Shown here piece after piece: positions 32,017 to 40,881 of a DNA stretch of 64,000 nt. The notes beneath the pieces are model-generated. The model was given only the letters and a program-made list of their open reading frames with translations, was not told the origin of the DNA and did not search any database. The stretch is from the NCBI RefSeq assembly GCF_002831565.1, contig NZ_CP025096.1:1178001-1242000 (forward strand), given 5' to 3'. Made by a program: the position numbers and the translations under genes. How positions within the stretch are numbered: the stretch's first letter is position 1; each line of letters begins with the position of its first letter. Origin of the DNA: Spirosoma pollinicola. GTDB lineage: Bacteria > Bacteroidota > Bacteroidia > Cytophagales > Spirosomataceae.

Positions 32017-33825
32017 TTACATTTTGCCAGAGGCTATTTTTTTGTCCAGATCGGGGCTGGCACCACCCTTGGTTTTCGCCTGCTTCCACTGCTCCATGGC
32101 TTTGTCATGTTCACCAAGCTGATAGAGCGCATCGCCATAGTGTTCTATAATTGTTCCGCTCACATTCGCCGGATCGGCCAGGGCTTTTTCCAGATACTGT
32201 TTCGCTTTCGCGTAATCTTTCGAGATATATAGTACCCAGGCGTAGGTATCCAGGTAAGTAGCATTGGTTGGATTCCGTTCAACAAGTTTCTGCGCCAGTT
32301 GCAGGGCACGCGGTAAATTCTCCTTTCGTAAGGACAGGAAATAGCTGTAATTGTTCAGAACGTGGTCGTTCAATGGATCGACTTTCAGTACAGCCTCATA
32401 AGCTTCATCTGATTTGGCGTGATCGCCTAATCCGTTGTAGGCGTCGCCCAACTGCGCATCAATGCCCCTTTTTAATTCATTATTTGCGCTTGTCGCCAGT
32501 AGTTTCTGGCTTTCTTCAAAGGCGTCGACCGCTTGCTGGTATTTGCGTTTGTAGAGGTTGGCCGATCCATTGAAATACCAGAATAACCCCTGTGTCGGGA
32601 AAACCTCCAGTGCCTTGTCTGAGTGAGCCAATAAACTATCGACCTGATTTAATTCGAGATCCAGTTGTAACAAGGCGCTCCAGACTTCGTAAATGGATCC
32701 ATCTAAACGGGCCGCTTTAGCGTAGGCATCACGGGATTCGGTTTTTTTGCCTTGCTGCATCAGCAAATCGGCCAGCATAACCTGCGTTTTTGGGTCATTT
32801 GGCGACGTTTTCGCTAAATTCTGCGCCATACCCAGTGCATCCTTTTGAGCCGTAGCGTTTGAGCCAGTCATACCCATGTAGCTGGAGAGGATTCGGGCTT
32901 TTAGTCCTGCTTCGAGATTTGGGTTTGCCAATACCTGATTCAGTTCTTTACTTACGCGATCCATATCACCTTTTTTGCGATAAATGTCGGCCAGCAATAC
33001 ATGGGCCTGGGGTAAGTCGGAACTCAATTTAAGTGCCCGGTCAATCCAGTTAATGGCCTGATCGGTTCGGTCATTGGCAATGAGCAACTCGGCACCTTCG
33101 AGCAGGTAGTCGGGGTCGGAGGGTTCTGACGCCACTAATTTTTCGGCCTCCTCAACGGCTTTGTCAATCTTATTTTGTTTGAGGTAGATGCGCTGTTTCT
33201 GGCGGGTAATCTCTTCATTCAGACCCATATCACGCTCTACTTTAGTATAGGCGTCGAGTGCTTTGTCGGGCTTGTCGTTGAATAGGTAAATCGCGGCTAG
33301 CTCAACGCCATATTCCGCATTTTCAGGCCCTTTTTTTAGCAGGGCTTCATAAAGCTGTTCGGCCTCACCATAGCGTTTTTGTTTGACATATAATTCGGCC
33401 AGGAGCAGGGAATAAAACTTGTTGTTGACATCCAGTGAATGTGCTTTTGTTGCAAAGGGAATGGCCTCGGCTGTTTTACCGCTTTTCAGATAGGCGCTGG
33501 CTGTTGAATACTGAGCCGCTGCGTTGTTGGGATCTTTTTGCAGCACTTTGGCAAACTGCGTAATGGCTTTTGTCGGCTCATCGGTCATCAAATACCGAAC
33601 GCCCTCCGTAAACTGGGTTTCTTCGTCAATACGGGCTGTTGTTGTCGAAGCGGAGTTCGGCTTTTCTACCGCTGCCTCAGCTTTATCGCGTTTGCGTTGG
33701 GCAGAAACGGGCAAGGCCATAAGCCAAAGCAACAGCCCCAAACTACCCATTAGCCCAATGAATAGCCGACGGCTTTTGTATGATAGAGATAATGATATCA
33801 TGTTGGTCTGCGTGTCGTGATGCAT
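32017..33825 (-). CDS. Tetratricopeptide repeat protein (periplasmic or surface-anchored)
   Basis: Protein of 602 residues with an N-terminal hydrophobic segment (LFIGLMGSLGLLLWLMALPVSAQ) acting as signal or anchor, followed by about 14 tetratricopeptide units from residue 75 on (for example AAQYSTASAYLKSGKTAEAI and NHVLNNYSYFLSLRKENLPR). TPR arrays are protein-protein scaffolds. First gene of the TPR-DUF4292-EnvC-like set, so it probably organises an envelope complex. An ATG at 33801 is an alternative start. A TACCTTTG element on the minus strand at 33888-33895 may be its -7 box. Confidence 0.85.
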   Translation of the reverse strand: MHHDTQTNMISLSLSYKSRRLFIGLMGSLGLLLWLMALPVSAQRKRDKAEAAVEKPNSASTTTARIDEETQFTEGVRYLMTDEPTKAITQFAKVLQKDPNNAAAQYSTASAYLKSGKTAEAIPFATKAHSLDVNNKFYSLLLAELYVKQKRYGEAEQLYEALLKKGPENAEYGVELAAIYLFNDKPDKALDAYTKVERDMGLNEEITRQKQRIYLKQNKIDKAVEEAEKLVASEPSDPDYLLEGAELLIANDRTDQAINWIDRALKLSSDLPQAHVLLADIYRKKGDMDRVSKELNQVLANPNLEAGLKARILSSYMGMTGSNATAQKDALGMAQNLAKTSPNDPKTQVMLADLLMQQGKKTESRDAYAKAARLDGSIYEVWSALLQLDLELNQVDSLLAHSDKALEVFPTQGLFWYFNGSANLYKRKYQQAVDAFEESQKLLATSANNELKRGIDAQLGDAYNGLGDHAKSDEAYEAVLKVDPLNDHVLNNYSYFLSLRKENLPRALQLAQKLVERNPTNATYLDTYAWVLYISKDYAKAKQYLEKALADPANVSGTIIEHYGDALYQLGEHDKAMEQWKQAKTKGGASPDLDKKIASGKM

Positions 33826-34151
33826 ACGTACGAAAAACGCGGCTCAACCCGGTCTATTGCGGCTTTGTTTTAAATAAACCGCTAAGACAAAGGTAGTTTA
33901 AAATGATGGAATGTCGGTGAATGACTAATCCGCCCTTAACAACTACCTTTTTGAACTGACAACCGCTTGTCAAAAGAAAGCAAATAGTTTGCCTTTTTGG
34001 TATTGCCTGCCCTTAAATTAGTCAATAATAACGTTTTTCCAGCCTGTGTTTTACACGTATTTGTTTGTCCTTAGTGCCAAATAATGACCCCTTTTTAAAC
34101 AACTTGAGTTTTTTGAGTTTATAGAATGACATTCGTCCAATCGAGAGACGC
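33826..34151. other. Divergent control region between the TPR operon and ohr
   Basis: AT-rich, no ORF. On the minus strand TACCTTTG (33888-33895) fits a -7 element for the TPR operon. I could not assign a promoter for ohr. Confidence 0.45.
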
Positions 34152-34175
34152 GTGAGTATTACTAAAACTCAGTTT

Positions 34176-34589
34176 ATGGAAACCCTGTATACAGCAACCG
34201 TCAGCAATGTCGGCGGACGCGAAGGCGATGTTAAATCGCTTGACGGTATTTTAGAAATGGATGTGAAACGCCCCGTAGAAATGCATGGCGAAGGTGGGGC
34301 TCCTAACCCCGAAATGCTATTTGCAGCGGCTTATAGTTCGTGTTATAATGGCGCCTTGATGGCGGTTGCCGAGCGCCGGAAAGTTATACTCCCAACCCAC
34401 GCTGTGGAAGTGAGCATTTCGCTCAATAAAGATGGAAACAATATGTTTCTCTCGGGGAAAATTACCGTGAAAGCACCCGGCATGGATCATGACGAGCTTC
34501 AACAGTTAGCCGAAACTGCTCATGCCGTTTGCCCGTATTCCAAAGCCGTAAAGGGAAATATGGATATGAAAATTGAGGTGATGGTGTAA
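34176..34589 (+). CDS. ohr: Organic hydroperoxide resistance protein (Ohr/OsmC family)
   Basis: Thiol peroxidase that reduces organic hydroperoxides. Both redox cysteines are present: Cys56 (YSSCYNGAL) and Cys119 (AVCPYSKAV), with Arg15 in the GGREG loop, which fits Ohr rather than OsmC. The ATG at 34176 (METLYTATV) gives 137 residues, the normal length; a GTG at 34152 would add eight residues. No OhrR-type MarR gene is adjacent. An inverted repeat starts 11 bp after the stop. Confidence 0.92.
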   Translation: METLYTATVSNVGGREGDVKSLDGILEMDVKRPVEMHGEGGAPNPEMLFAAAYSSCYNGALMAVAERRKVILPTHAVEVSISLNKDGNNMFLSGKITVKAPGMDHDELQQLAETAHAVCPYSKAVKGNMDMKIEVMV

Positions 34590-34600
34590 GGTTTGTAAAA

Positions 34601-34697
34601 AGTAATAGGAGTGAGGAGCGAGTAACAGGAGTTGCTGACAAGTGTCGTTTGTGTTTGCGTCAGCAACTCCTGTTACTCGCTCCTCACTCCTACTACT
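34601..34697. repeat. 39-bp inverted repeat between convergent ohr and Dabb genes
   Basis: Arms 34601-34639 and 34659-34697 match at 38 of 39, 19-nt loop. Arms carry heptamer-like words AGGAGTG, AGGAGCG, AGTAACA. It ends 2 bp before the stop codon of the Dabb gene. Related wording occurs at 36964-37057. Confidence 0.95.
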
Positions 34698-34699
34698 AC

Positions 34700-34999
34700 C
34701 TAGCTCACGGCATCATAAATCTGCACCCGTTCCCAGAGGTGCGCGCACTTATCGACAAAGGCCAAATGGCCCGAATGCACCTGATAGGCATCATGAGCGG
34801 CTCTGTCGGCAAAAACCAGCGTTAACGAGAAATCGTAACTGTGGTCAATAACTGGCCGACGTGTATCGGCGGGCGTACCCACGTAGGCAGTTGAAATGTC
34901 GGCTATCGACTTAAGACCTTCCAGTCCAGCGCGTAAAGCCTGGTGATCGTCCTGGCTCTCGGGATGACGAAGCCAGAAAAAAACAGTATGAACAAACAT
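34700..34999 (-). CDS. Dabb (stress-responsive alpha/beta barrel) domain protein
   Basis: Small protein of 99 residues with the Dabb dimeric ferredoxin-like fold: FVHTVFFWLRHPES at the N-terminus, STAYVGTPADT in the middle, SYDFSLTLVFADRAAHDAYQ, then HLAFVDKCAHLWERVQIYD. Family members are dimeric and of mostly unknown function; some are stress-induced, some act on polyketides. The ATG at 34999 is chosen because similarity starts there. Convergent with ohr, which may be chance. Confidence 0.88.
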   Translation of the reverse strand: MFVHTVFFWLRHPESQDDHQALRAGLEGLKSIADISTAYVGTPADTRRPVIDHSYDFSLTLVFADRAAHDAYQVHSGHLAFVDKCAHLWERVQIYDAVS

Positions 35000-35235
35000 A
35001 AGAGTTGAGGGCAGGCTATGGTATTGGCTGCCCCGTAAAAGTAAGCATAGATTTTGGTATGAGTTGAGCAAAACCAGCTAAAATGACCGCTTACTATACT
35101 GTTCATTAGTTATCTGGAGTAACTATAAAAACACACGCTGAAATTTTAATAGCCATATCATCTTTCTGGCAAACATTTCGCTATCTTCCAAACGTTATGG
35201 AATTATAAGACGACACCCTCTTACGAGACGAACGA

Positions 35236-36966
35236 ATGGAAGGAGATATCAACGCTACGAATAAACCCGGCGGTCATGAAGTTGATGGGCGCAGAAATCA
35301 AATTCAAAACGATAAAATGACGGTCCGAATTCCTATGTTACTGGGCATCACCCTGGCTGGTGGAATGCTGATTGGCGCCACGTTTTTTGGCGGTGCCAAA
35401 AGCATGAATAACATAGGGAAAGGGTATGCCAAATACCGCGAGATTCTTCAGTTGATCGAAAATAATTATGTGGATTCGGTCAATACCGACGAGCTGGTTG
35501 ATTATTCGATTACGAAAATGCTCGAAAAGCTTGACCCGCACACAGCTTATATGAACCCCCAGGATGCTATTGCGGCCCGGTCGCAGCTGGAAGGTGGCTT
35601 CGATGGGATTGGGGTCGAATTCAACATCTACAAAGATACCGTATATGTGGTGACGCCACTGGCGGGCGGACCATCAGAATCGGTAGGTATCCAGAGTGGC
35701 GATAAAATTATTAAGGTCGATGGGAAGTCCTTAACGACGGGAGGGAAGATCGAGAACAGTTCTGTTTTTAAGGCGCTCCGTGGTAAACGCGGTACCGATG
35801 TTCGGTTAACCATTTTGCGAAAAGGGGATAAAGAGGCTAAAGACTTTACCGTTACCCGCGACCGCATTCCGACTTATTCTGTCGATGCGGCTTATATGAT
35901 CGACGCAAAAACGGGCTACCTCAAAATCAACCGCTTCTCCGAAACCACTTACGACGAGTTCAAAACCGCGCTGGCGTCGCTCAAGTCGAAGGGCATGACC
36001 CAGCTTATGCTCGACCTCCGCAACAACCCCGGCGGGTATATGGACCGCGCAACCAACATTGCTGATGAGTTCATTTCTGGGAATAAACTACTTGTCTATA
36101 CTGATGGCAAAGACAACAGGTATGACCGTAAAACGATGGCCCGTATCGACGGCCAGTTTGAGGAAGGCCCGCTTGTGGTGCTGGTAGACGAAGGCAGCGC
36201 GTCGGCCTCGGAAATTGTATCGGGAGCACTACAGGATCACGACCGGGCTCTGATTGCGGGTCGGCGGTCGTTTGGGAAGGGACTGGTGCAAATGCCGGTG
36301 CAACTTGCCGATGGCTCTGAGCTACGGCTCACTATTTCGCGCTACTACACACCCAGTGGCCGGAGTATTCAGAAACCGTATGTGCCGGGTCAGGAAGGAG
36401 ATTATGAAAAAGATCTCGAACTACGTTCGAAACGGGGTGAATATTACATTGCCGATTCTATCAAAAACGATCCTAAGCTCAAGTTCAAAACCGATGGCGG
36501 CCGGATTGTGTATGGCGGTGGTGGCATTACGCCCGACTATTTCATTCCGCGAGATTCCAGCTGGCAGACGCCTTATCTGATCCAGCTTTACGGCAAAAAT
36601 ATCATCCGTGAGTTTGCGATGGAATATGCGAATGACAACCGGAAGAAACTGGAGAAAATGCCGTTTGATGAATTTGATCGCACGGTTACGTTCAATGATG
36701 AGCAGATGAGCCGCCTGGTGAAAGACGCAACGGCTGAAGGAATCAAGTTTAACGAGAAGGACTACAATCGCTCGAAAAACTACCTCCGTAATCAGCTGAA
36801 GGCATTAGTGGCGCGGTCCGTTTATCAGAAAAATAACAAGGGCGGTCAGAACAACGAGTTCTTCCGTGTTATCGGTCAAACCGACGATACTTATCAAAAA
36901 GCGTTGAAACTCTTCGACCGAGCTAATAAGCTTGAACACGGAGCAATGACATATAATCAGAAGTAG
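35236..36966 (+). CDS. C-terminal processing peptidase (S41 family, CtpA-like)
   Basis: Periplasmic serine protease of 576 residues. A membrane anchor lies near residues 34-52 (MLLGITLAGGMLIGATFFGG), a PDZ domain near 115-205 (GGFDGIGVEFNIYKDT), then the S41 core with Ser323 in EGSASASEIVSG and Lys348 in RRSFGKGLVQ as the predicted catalytic pair. A C-terminal helical region follows. Such proteases trim C-termini of exported proteins and regulate cell-wall hydrolases. The ATG at 35236 keeps a short cytosolic leader; an ATG at 35317 is possible. Its TAG stop forms part of the next inverted repeat. Confidence 0.93.
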   Translation: MEGDINATNKPGGHEVDGRRNQIQNDKMTVRIPMLLGITLAGGMLIGATFFGGAKSMNNIGKGYAKYREILQLIENNYVDSVNTDELVDYSITKMLEKLDPHTAYMNPQDAIAARSQLEGGFDGIGVEFNIYKDTVYVVTPLAGGPSESVGIQSGDKIIKVDGKSLTTGGKIENSSVFKALRGKRGTDVRLTILRKGDKEAKDFTVTRDRIPTYSVDAAYMIDAKTGYLKINRFSETTYDEFKTALASLKSKGMTQLMLDLRNNPGGYMDRATNIADEFISGNKLLVYTDGKDNRYDRKTMARIDGQFEEGPLVVLVDEGSASASEIVSGALQDHDRALIAGRRSFGKGLVQMPVQLADGSELRLTISRYYTPSGRSIQKPYVPGQEGDYEKDLELRSKRGEYYIADSIKNDPKLKFKTDGGRIVYGGGGITPDYFIPRDSSWQTPYLIQLYGKNIIREFAMEYANDNRKKLEKMPFDEFDRTVTFNDEQMSRLVKDATAEGIKFNEKDYNRSKNYLRNQLKALVARSVYQKNNKGGQNNEFFRVIGQTDDTYQKALKLFDRANKLEHGAMTYNQK

Positions 36967-37057
36967 AGTATTAGGAGGTAGGAGCGAGGGGTTAGGAGGG
37001 CTGGCGCATATGTTACTTTCACGTCAACCCTCCTCACTCCTACCTCCTAATACTCTA
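36964..37057. repeat. 26-bp inverted repeat whose arms differ by one heptamer
   Basis: Arms 36964-36989 and 37032-37057 match at 25 of 26. The left arm then runs AGGAGCG-AGGGGTT-AGGAGGG, while the right arm (read on the other strand) has AGGAGTG-AGGAGGG, one 7-nt unit fewer. The protease stop codon TAG is the first triplet of the repeat; the other end lies 3 bp from the stop of the next gene. Confidence 0.92.
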
Positions 37058-37060
37058 TTT

Positions 37061-37504
37061 TTAATTCTTCTTCGAAAACTGGTACACAAGTCCCAAAAAC
37101 GACTGGAGATTTCCCGTTTTGAAATCTTTTCGGGAATAGGGAGCCAGTTCGAAGGCAACGCGTAGGTTGGGTATCATCGTAAGCGGTCTGATTCGTACGC
37201 CAACGTGCAGCGAGTATCCTTCAAGTATATCGCGGTCATCAATTCCGTTCAGCGCATTGAAGCGAACGCCCAGCCCCGTATAATAATTTACTTGAGCCTT
37301 CCGTACTACATTGACCATTGGGCAGATGGTGGTGCTCAACGAGCCAAAGACCGTATTTGTTTGTACGCGGGCATCGGCCCAAAACGCCCGATCTGCGTTG
37401 GTACTGACCGTAATAATGTTGTTAAAGGGGTAATAGGCAACCGACGCCTGACCAAAAGCGGATACAGTAATACCTAACAGCAGTGCAGTTAATGCGTGTT
37501 TCAT
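37061..37504 (-). CDS. Small secreted beta-barrel-like protein, unknown
   Basis: Predicted 147-residue secreted protein: signal peptide MKHALTALLLGITVSAFGQ, then alternating polar and hydrophobic segments (NYYTGLGVRFNAL, YSLHVGVRIRPL, LRVAFELAPYSR, SFLGLVYQFSKKN) as in small outer-membrane beta-barrels, ending with an aromatic-containing strand. I recognise no named family. Convergent with the S41 protease across the inverted repeat. Confidence 0.7.
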   Translation of the reverse strand: MKHALTALLLGITVSAFGQASVAYYPFNNIITVSTNADRAFWADARVQTNTVFGSLSTTICPMVNVVRKAQVNYYTGLGVRFNALNGIDDRDILEGYSLHVGVRIRPLTMIPNLRVAFELAPYSRKDFKTGNLQSFLGLVYQFSKKN

Positions 37505-37647
37505 GGTCGCAAAGCAACAACTTTATCGGTATAAAAAAACTCAATGTGTCGTAAAACGACTGTCTGGTTAGCGGTACTATGCACAGGCTATTGGCCAGCC
37601 GCTTATAGGCGAATGCTTAAATGTGATCGTTGATCTGCTTTTCTTCA

Positions 37648-37655
37648 TACCTTTG
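37648..37655 (+). promoter_or_regulatory. TAnnTTTG -7 element upstream of accD
   Basis: TACCTTTG, 31 bp before the accD ATG at 37687. A TTG at 37630 lies only 15 bp upstream, which is short for a -33 element. Confidence 0.4.
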
Positions 37656-37686
37656 TCGTTCCTTTCCTGATAATTACTTACTGAAA

Positions 37687-38529
37687 ATGTCTTGGTTCGT
37701 CCGAAAAGATAAGGGTATTCAAACCCCAACCGAAATGAAACGGGAAGCTCCCGACGGGTTGTGGTATCAATGTCCGAATTGTAAAAAAGTAATGAATACG
37801 CGGGAGCACAAACTCAATGCTTATACGTGTGTTCATTGCAATTACCACGAAAAAATAGGCTCCGATGCCTATTTTTCTATCCTGTTCGATGAGAATGAAT
37901 TTACCGAGCTGGATGCCAGTATGCATTCTGCTGATCCGCTCAAATTTGTCGATACAAAAGCCTATCCAGACCGTGTAAAAGCGACTATCGCCAAAACCGG
38001 TTTGCAGGATGCCGTTCGGACGACTTATGGCCCGATGCACGGCCTGACAGTAACGGTAGCTGTGATGGATTTTAACTTCATTGGTGGGTCGATGGGCTCT
38101 GTAGTGGGCGAGAAGATTGCCCGTGCTATTGATCATGCCATCGCCAATAAAACGCCGTTTTTGATGGTTTCCAAATCGGGGGGTGCCCGCATGATGGAAG
38201 CCGGATTTTCGCTCATGCAAATGGCAAAAACATCGGCAAAATTAGCCCTGTTGGATAAAGCCAAGCTGCCTTATGTATCGTTGCTGACCGATCCAACAAC
38301 GGGTGGCGTTACGGCTTCGTATGCTATGCTGGGCGATTTTAACATTGCCGAACCCGAAGCGCTGATCGGCTTTGCCGGACCGCGCGTCATCCGCGAAACC
38401 ATTGGTAAAGATCTGCCGAAAGGTTTTCAGAGTGCTGAGTTTGTTCTTGACCACGGCTTTCTGGACTTCATCGTTGACCGGAAAGATTTGAAAGATAAAC
38501 TTGTGAGTCTGTTTAGAATGTTGTTGTAG
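37687..38529 (+). CDS. accD: Acetyl-CoA carboxylase, carboxyltransferase beta subunit
   Basis: Beta subunit of acetyl-CoA carboxylase, which makes malonyl-CoA for fatty acid synthesis. The N-terminal zinc ribbon is complete (Cys29, Cys32, Cys48, Cys51), followed by the carboxyltransferase crotonase-like core ([58 protein letters not shown]). Length 280 residues is normal. The ATG at 37687 ([10 protein letters not shown]) is the family start. The last codons lead straight into an inverted repeat: the TAG stop is within the repeat arm. accA is not in the window. Confidence 0.96.
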   Translation: MSWFVRKDKGIQTPTEMKREAPDGLWYQCPNCKKVMNTREHKLNAYTCVHCNYHEKIGSDAYFSILFDENEFTELDASMHSADPLKFVDTKAYPDRVKATIAKTGLQDAVRTTYGPMHGLTVTVAVMDFNFIGGSMGSVVGEKIARAIDHAIANKTPFLMVSKSGGARMMEAGFSLMQMAKTSAKLALLDKAKLPYVSLLTDPTTGGVTASYAMLGDFNIAEPEALIGFAGPRVIRETIGKDLPKGFQSAEFVLDHGFLDFIVDRKDLKDKLVSLFRMLL

Positions 38530-38605
38530 AGACGCAACCCTTTGCGTCTCACATGCGTCAGCAAAAACCATCCGGATATGAGACGCAAAGGGTTGCGTCT
38601 CTACA
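38525..38605. repeat. 27-bp perfect inverted repeat containing the accD stop; each arm is itself a hairpin
   Basis: Perfect arms 38525-38551 and 38579-38605 (TGTAGAGACGCAACCC...). Within each arm AGACGCAA-CCCT-TTGCGTCT forms an 8-bp hairpin, so the element can fold as one long stem or two stem-loops. It supplies the accD TAG stop and ends 6 bp before the radical SAM ATG. Confidence 0.96.
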
Positions 38606-38611
38606 ATTCTC

Positions 38612-39589
38612 ATGCGCCTTGTCTCCCATCCTGTTCTGTGCAATTACTATTTGACTTATCGCTGCAATGCGACCTGTAGTTTTTGCGATATATGGGAGCG
38701 GCCCTCGCCTTATGTTACGCTCGACAATGCCCGTCAGAACCTGCTGGATCTTAAAAAACTAGGCGTACGGGTGGTTGATTTTACGGGTGGGGAACCACTG
38801 CTACACCGCCAGCTTCCCGAACTGCTTCAGGAAGCCAAAAGCCTCGGCCTGATCACGACCGTTACGACCAACGCGCTCCTGTATCCTAAACAGGCTGAAC
38901 GACTGCGTGGGTTGGTCGATATGCTACACTTCTCACTCGATTCACCCGTGGCCGACGAACATGACAAATCGCGGGGTGTAAAGTGCTTTGATAAGGTGAT
39001 GGAGTCGATAGCCATTGCCCGAAGTCTTGGTGAGCGCCCCGATATCTTGTTCACAATTTTTGAACACAATGTAGATAAAATCAGGCAGATGCACGAAGAA
39101 ATTTGTCTGCCCAATGATCTTGTTCTAATTCTGAATCCGGTATTCGAGTACAACGCCGTTGAAACCGGCGACCGATTGTCGGAAGATGCCCTCCAACAAA
39201 TGTCGTGGTGGGGGAAACAGAAGAACGTGTATCTGAACGATGCTTTTATTCAGCTTCGGCGTGATGGCGGCAACCACATTAACGACCCCATTTGTCGAGC
39301 TGCCAGCACAACCATCGTTATCTCTCCTGAAAACAAGCTCGTGTTGCCCTGTTATCATCTGGGCCTGAAAGATTTCGCTGTCAATAATAATCTGTACAAT
39401 CTCTACCGCTCCGATGAGGTACAGAAATTAGTGGCGCTGGAGGGGCGCTTGCCTGCCTGCGAAGGATGCGCCATAAACTGTTATATGCAGCCGTCTTTTG
39501 CTGTAGAGGTAAATAAATATTTCTGGCGCGCCTTACCCAGTACGCTCAAATACAATTGGGTGAAAGGCACCTGGAAACAGTTGCTGTAG
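38612..39589 (+). CDS. Radical SAM protein with SPASM-like C-terminal cysteines
   Basis: Radical SAM enzyme of 325 residues. The [4Fe-4S] motif CxxxCxxC is at Cys18, Cys22 and Cys25 (YRCNATCSFCDIW), with the SAM-binding DFTGGEPLLH following. The C-terminal third has clustered cysteines (DPICRAAS, VLPCYHLG, PACEGCAINCYMQ), as in SPASM-type auxiliary cluster domains of peptide and cofactor maturases. No candidate precursor peptide is seen nearby. It is downstream of accD in the same direction but probably separated by the inverted repeat. Substrate unknown. The TAG stop lies in the next small inverted repeat. Confidence 0.88.
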   Translation: MRLVSHPVLCNYYLTYRCNATCSFCDIWERPSPYVTLDNARQNLLDLKKLGVRVVDFTGGEPLLHRQLPELLQEAKSLGLITTVTTNALLYPKQAERLRGLVDMLHFSLDSPVADEHDKSRGVKCFDKVMESIAIARSLGERPDILFTIFEHNVDKIRQMHEEICLPNDLVLILNPVFEYNAVETGDRLSEDALQQMSWWGKQKNVYLNDAFIQLRRDGGNHINDPICRAASTTIVISPENKLVLPCYHLGLKDFAVNNNLYNLYRSDEVQKLVALEGRLPACEGCAINCYMQPSFAVEVNKYFWRALPSTLKYNWVKGTWKQLL

Positions 39590-39612
39590 CGCGGGTTTCC
39601 ACCCGCGCTACA
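39585..39612. repeat. 12-bp perfect hairpin containing the radical SAM stop codon
   Basis: TGTAGCGCGGGT (39585-39596), loop TTCC, ACCCGCGCTACA (39601-39612). The TAG stop at 39587 is inside the arm. GCGCGGGT wording recurs in the repeat at 54229-54343. Confidence 0.92.
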
Positions 39613-39638
39613 ACCAGCGTAAATAACAATAGGAAAAC

Positions 39639-40769
39639 CTACTTCTTCACAATCTTGCGCGTCAACGTCCGCTCGCCAATGATAGCGCGAACCAGATAAA
39701 CCCCTGGCAGCAGATCGCTCATACTTATGATTTGTTCATGCTGGCGAGCCAGTCGACTAAACACTAATTCGTGGAGTTTCCGTCCGTTCACATCCATCAA
39801 TTGCAGGGTAGTGGTGGTGGGATTACTGGTTTGGATAAGTACCTGCAACTGATCATCAAAGGGGTTAGGGAAGGTCGTGAGCCGGAAATTTGCATCGTCA
39901 TATTCCGATGTGGCGGTGACTATACCGTTTCCTTCAATAGCAGGTTCATAAGCTGGAATCGTACCCGGCGTACCGGGCTTGTCGTCCACTATTAAGGCAA
40001 CTTCCTGAGTCGTTTGGCTAATAAAGTTGCCATTACGGTACTCACTGACAGTGATAACCAGGCTATAGTTTCCTAGTTGGGCAGGAGCATCCCAGGTTAG
40101 GTCTCCCGTCCGGTTATTGAGTTTATACGTACCCTGACGCGTTACATCGTTTGGGAATTGGTAAGAGACCATTTGTTGATAACTACACAAATCATTCGTC
40201 GTGTTGGTCTGTGATTTAACTAACCCATAAACCAGACTGTCACCGTCAATATCGGTAGCCTGGAATGACAGTGTGGCTCTTTGGTTGAGTCCCACAGAAA
40301 ACCCCGTTGGTGGAATGGGTAGGGAAGGGGTCTGATTTGTGCCCGATATTGTCGTAAATATAGTGGTAAGCGTGAGCGGTTCCTGTTGTACTGTACTATT
40401 GGGAATGTTGACCGCCGGTGTTCGATTAGGCAACGATGTGATGAGCGTGTATATTCCCGGCCCGGCATACGTGTGGTTAATCCGGTACGTATTAATCCCA
40501 ATACGGGGGCTGATATTGTTGCTGCCGAGTGTAATATATAGCAAACTTTCACGGGTTGCAGTAGCTGTGCTACCGTCGCCGAAACAAAGATTTATGGAGG
40601 AGGCCTGATCAGTTGCCGCTCCTGCATACATATAAACAACAGCTACAACTTCGTATGTAAGCGATGACCCCGAAATAGGTTTTACCTGAATATAACCCCC
40701 AACCAAATGAGTCGCCTGAGTAAGCTGAATACTCAGAAATGTGAGGAATAGAAACGTAAAGATTTTCAT
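39639..40769 (-). CDS. Secreted adhesin-like protein with T9SS sorting domain
   Basis: Secreted protein of 376 residues. Signal peptide MKIFTFLFLTFLSIQLTQA is followed by HLVGGYIQVKPI, a start seen in gliding-associated surface proteins, then a PKD/cadherin-like region (FGDGSTATATRES, FQATDIDGDSLVYGL). The C-terminal ~85 residues form a type A T9SS sorting domain: FPNPFDDQLQVLIQ, LQLMDVNGRKLHEL, LPGVYLVRAI and the basic end TLTRKIVKK. It should be exported through the type IX system and anchored on or released from the surface. The ATG at 40769 begins the signal peptide; the longer open frame to 40883 overlaps the divergent gene. Confidence 0.82.
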   Translation of the reverse strand: MKIFTFLFLTFLSIQLTQATHLVGGYIQVKPISGSSLTYEVVAVVYMYAGAATDQASSINLCFGDGSTATATRESLLYITLGSNNISPRIGINTYRINHTYAGPGIYTLITSLPNRTPAVNIPNSTVQQEPLTLTTIFTTISGTNQTPSLPIPPTGFSVGLNQRATLSFQATDIDGDSLVYGLVKSQTNTTNDLCSYQQMVSYQFPNDVTRQGTYKLNNRTGDLTWDAPAQLGNYSLVITVSEYRNGNFISQTTQEVALIVDDKPGTPGTIPAYEPAIEGNGIVTATSEYDDANFRLTTFPNPFDDQLQVLIQTSNPTTTTLQLMDVNGRKLHELVFSRLARQHEQIISMSDLLPGVYLVRAIIGERTLTRKIVKK

Positions 40770-40881
40770 AAAATTGAGGATGCAGAAGAAGGAATAACTT
40801 ACCGGAATAACTTCAAGTGGACACGTAATCATATAGTTGACGCCAAACATTTCGTAAACGGTATTTTCGTACTTTTCGGCC

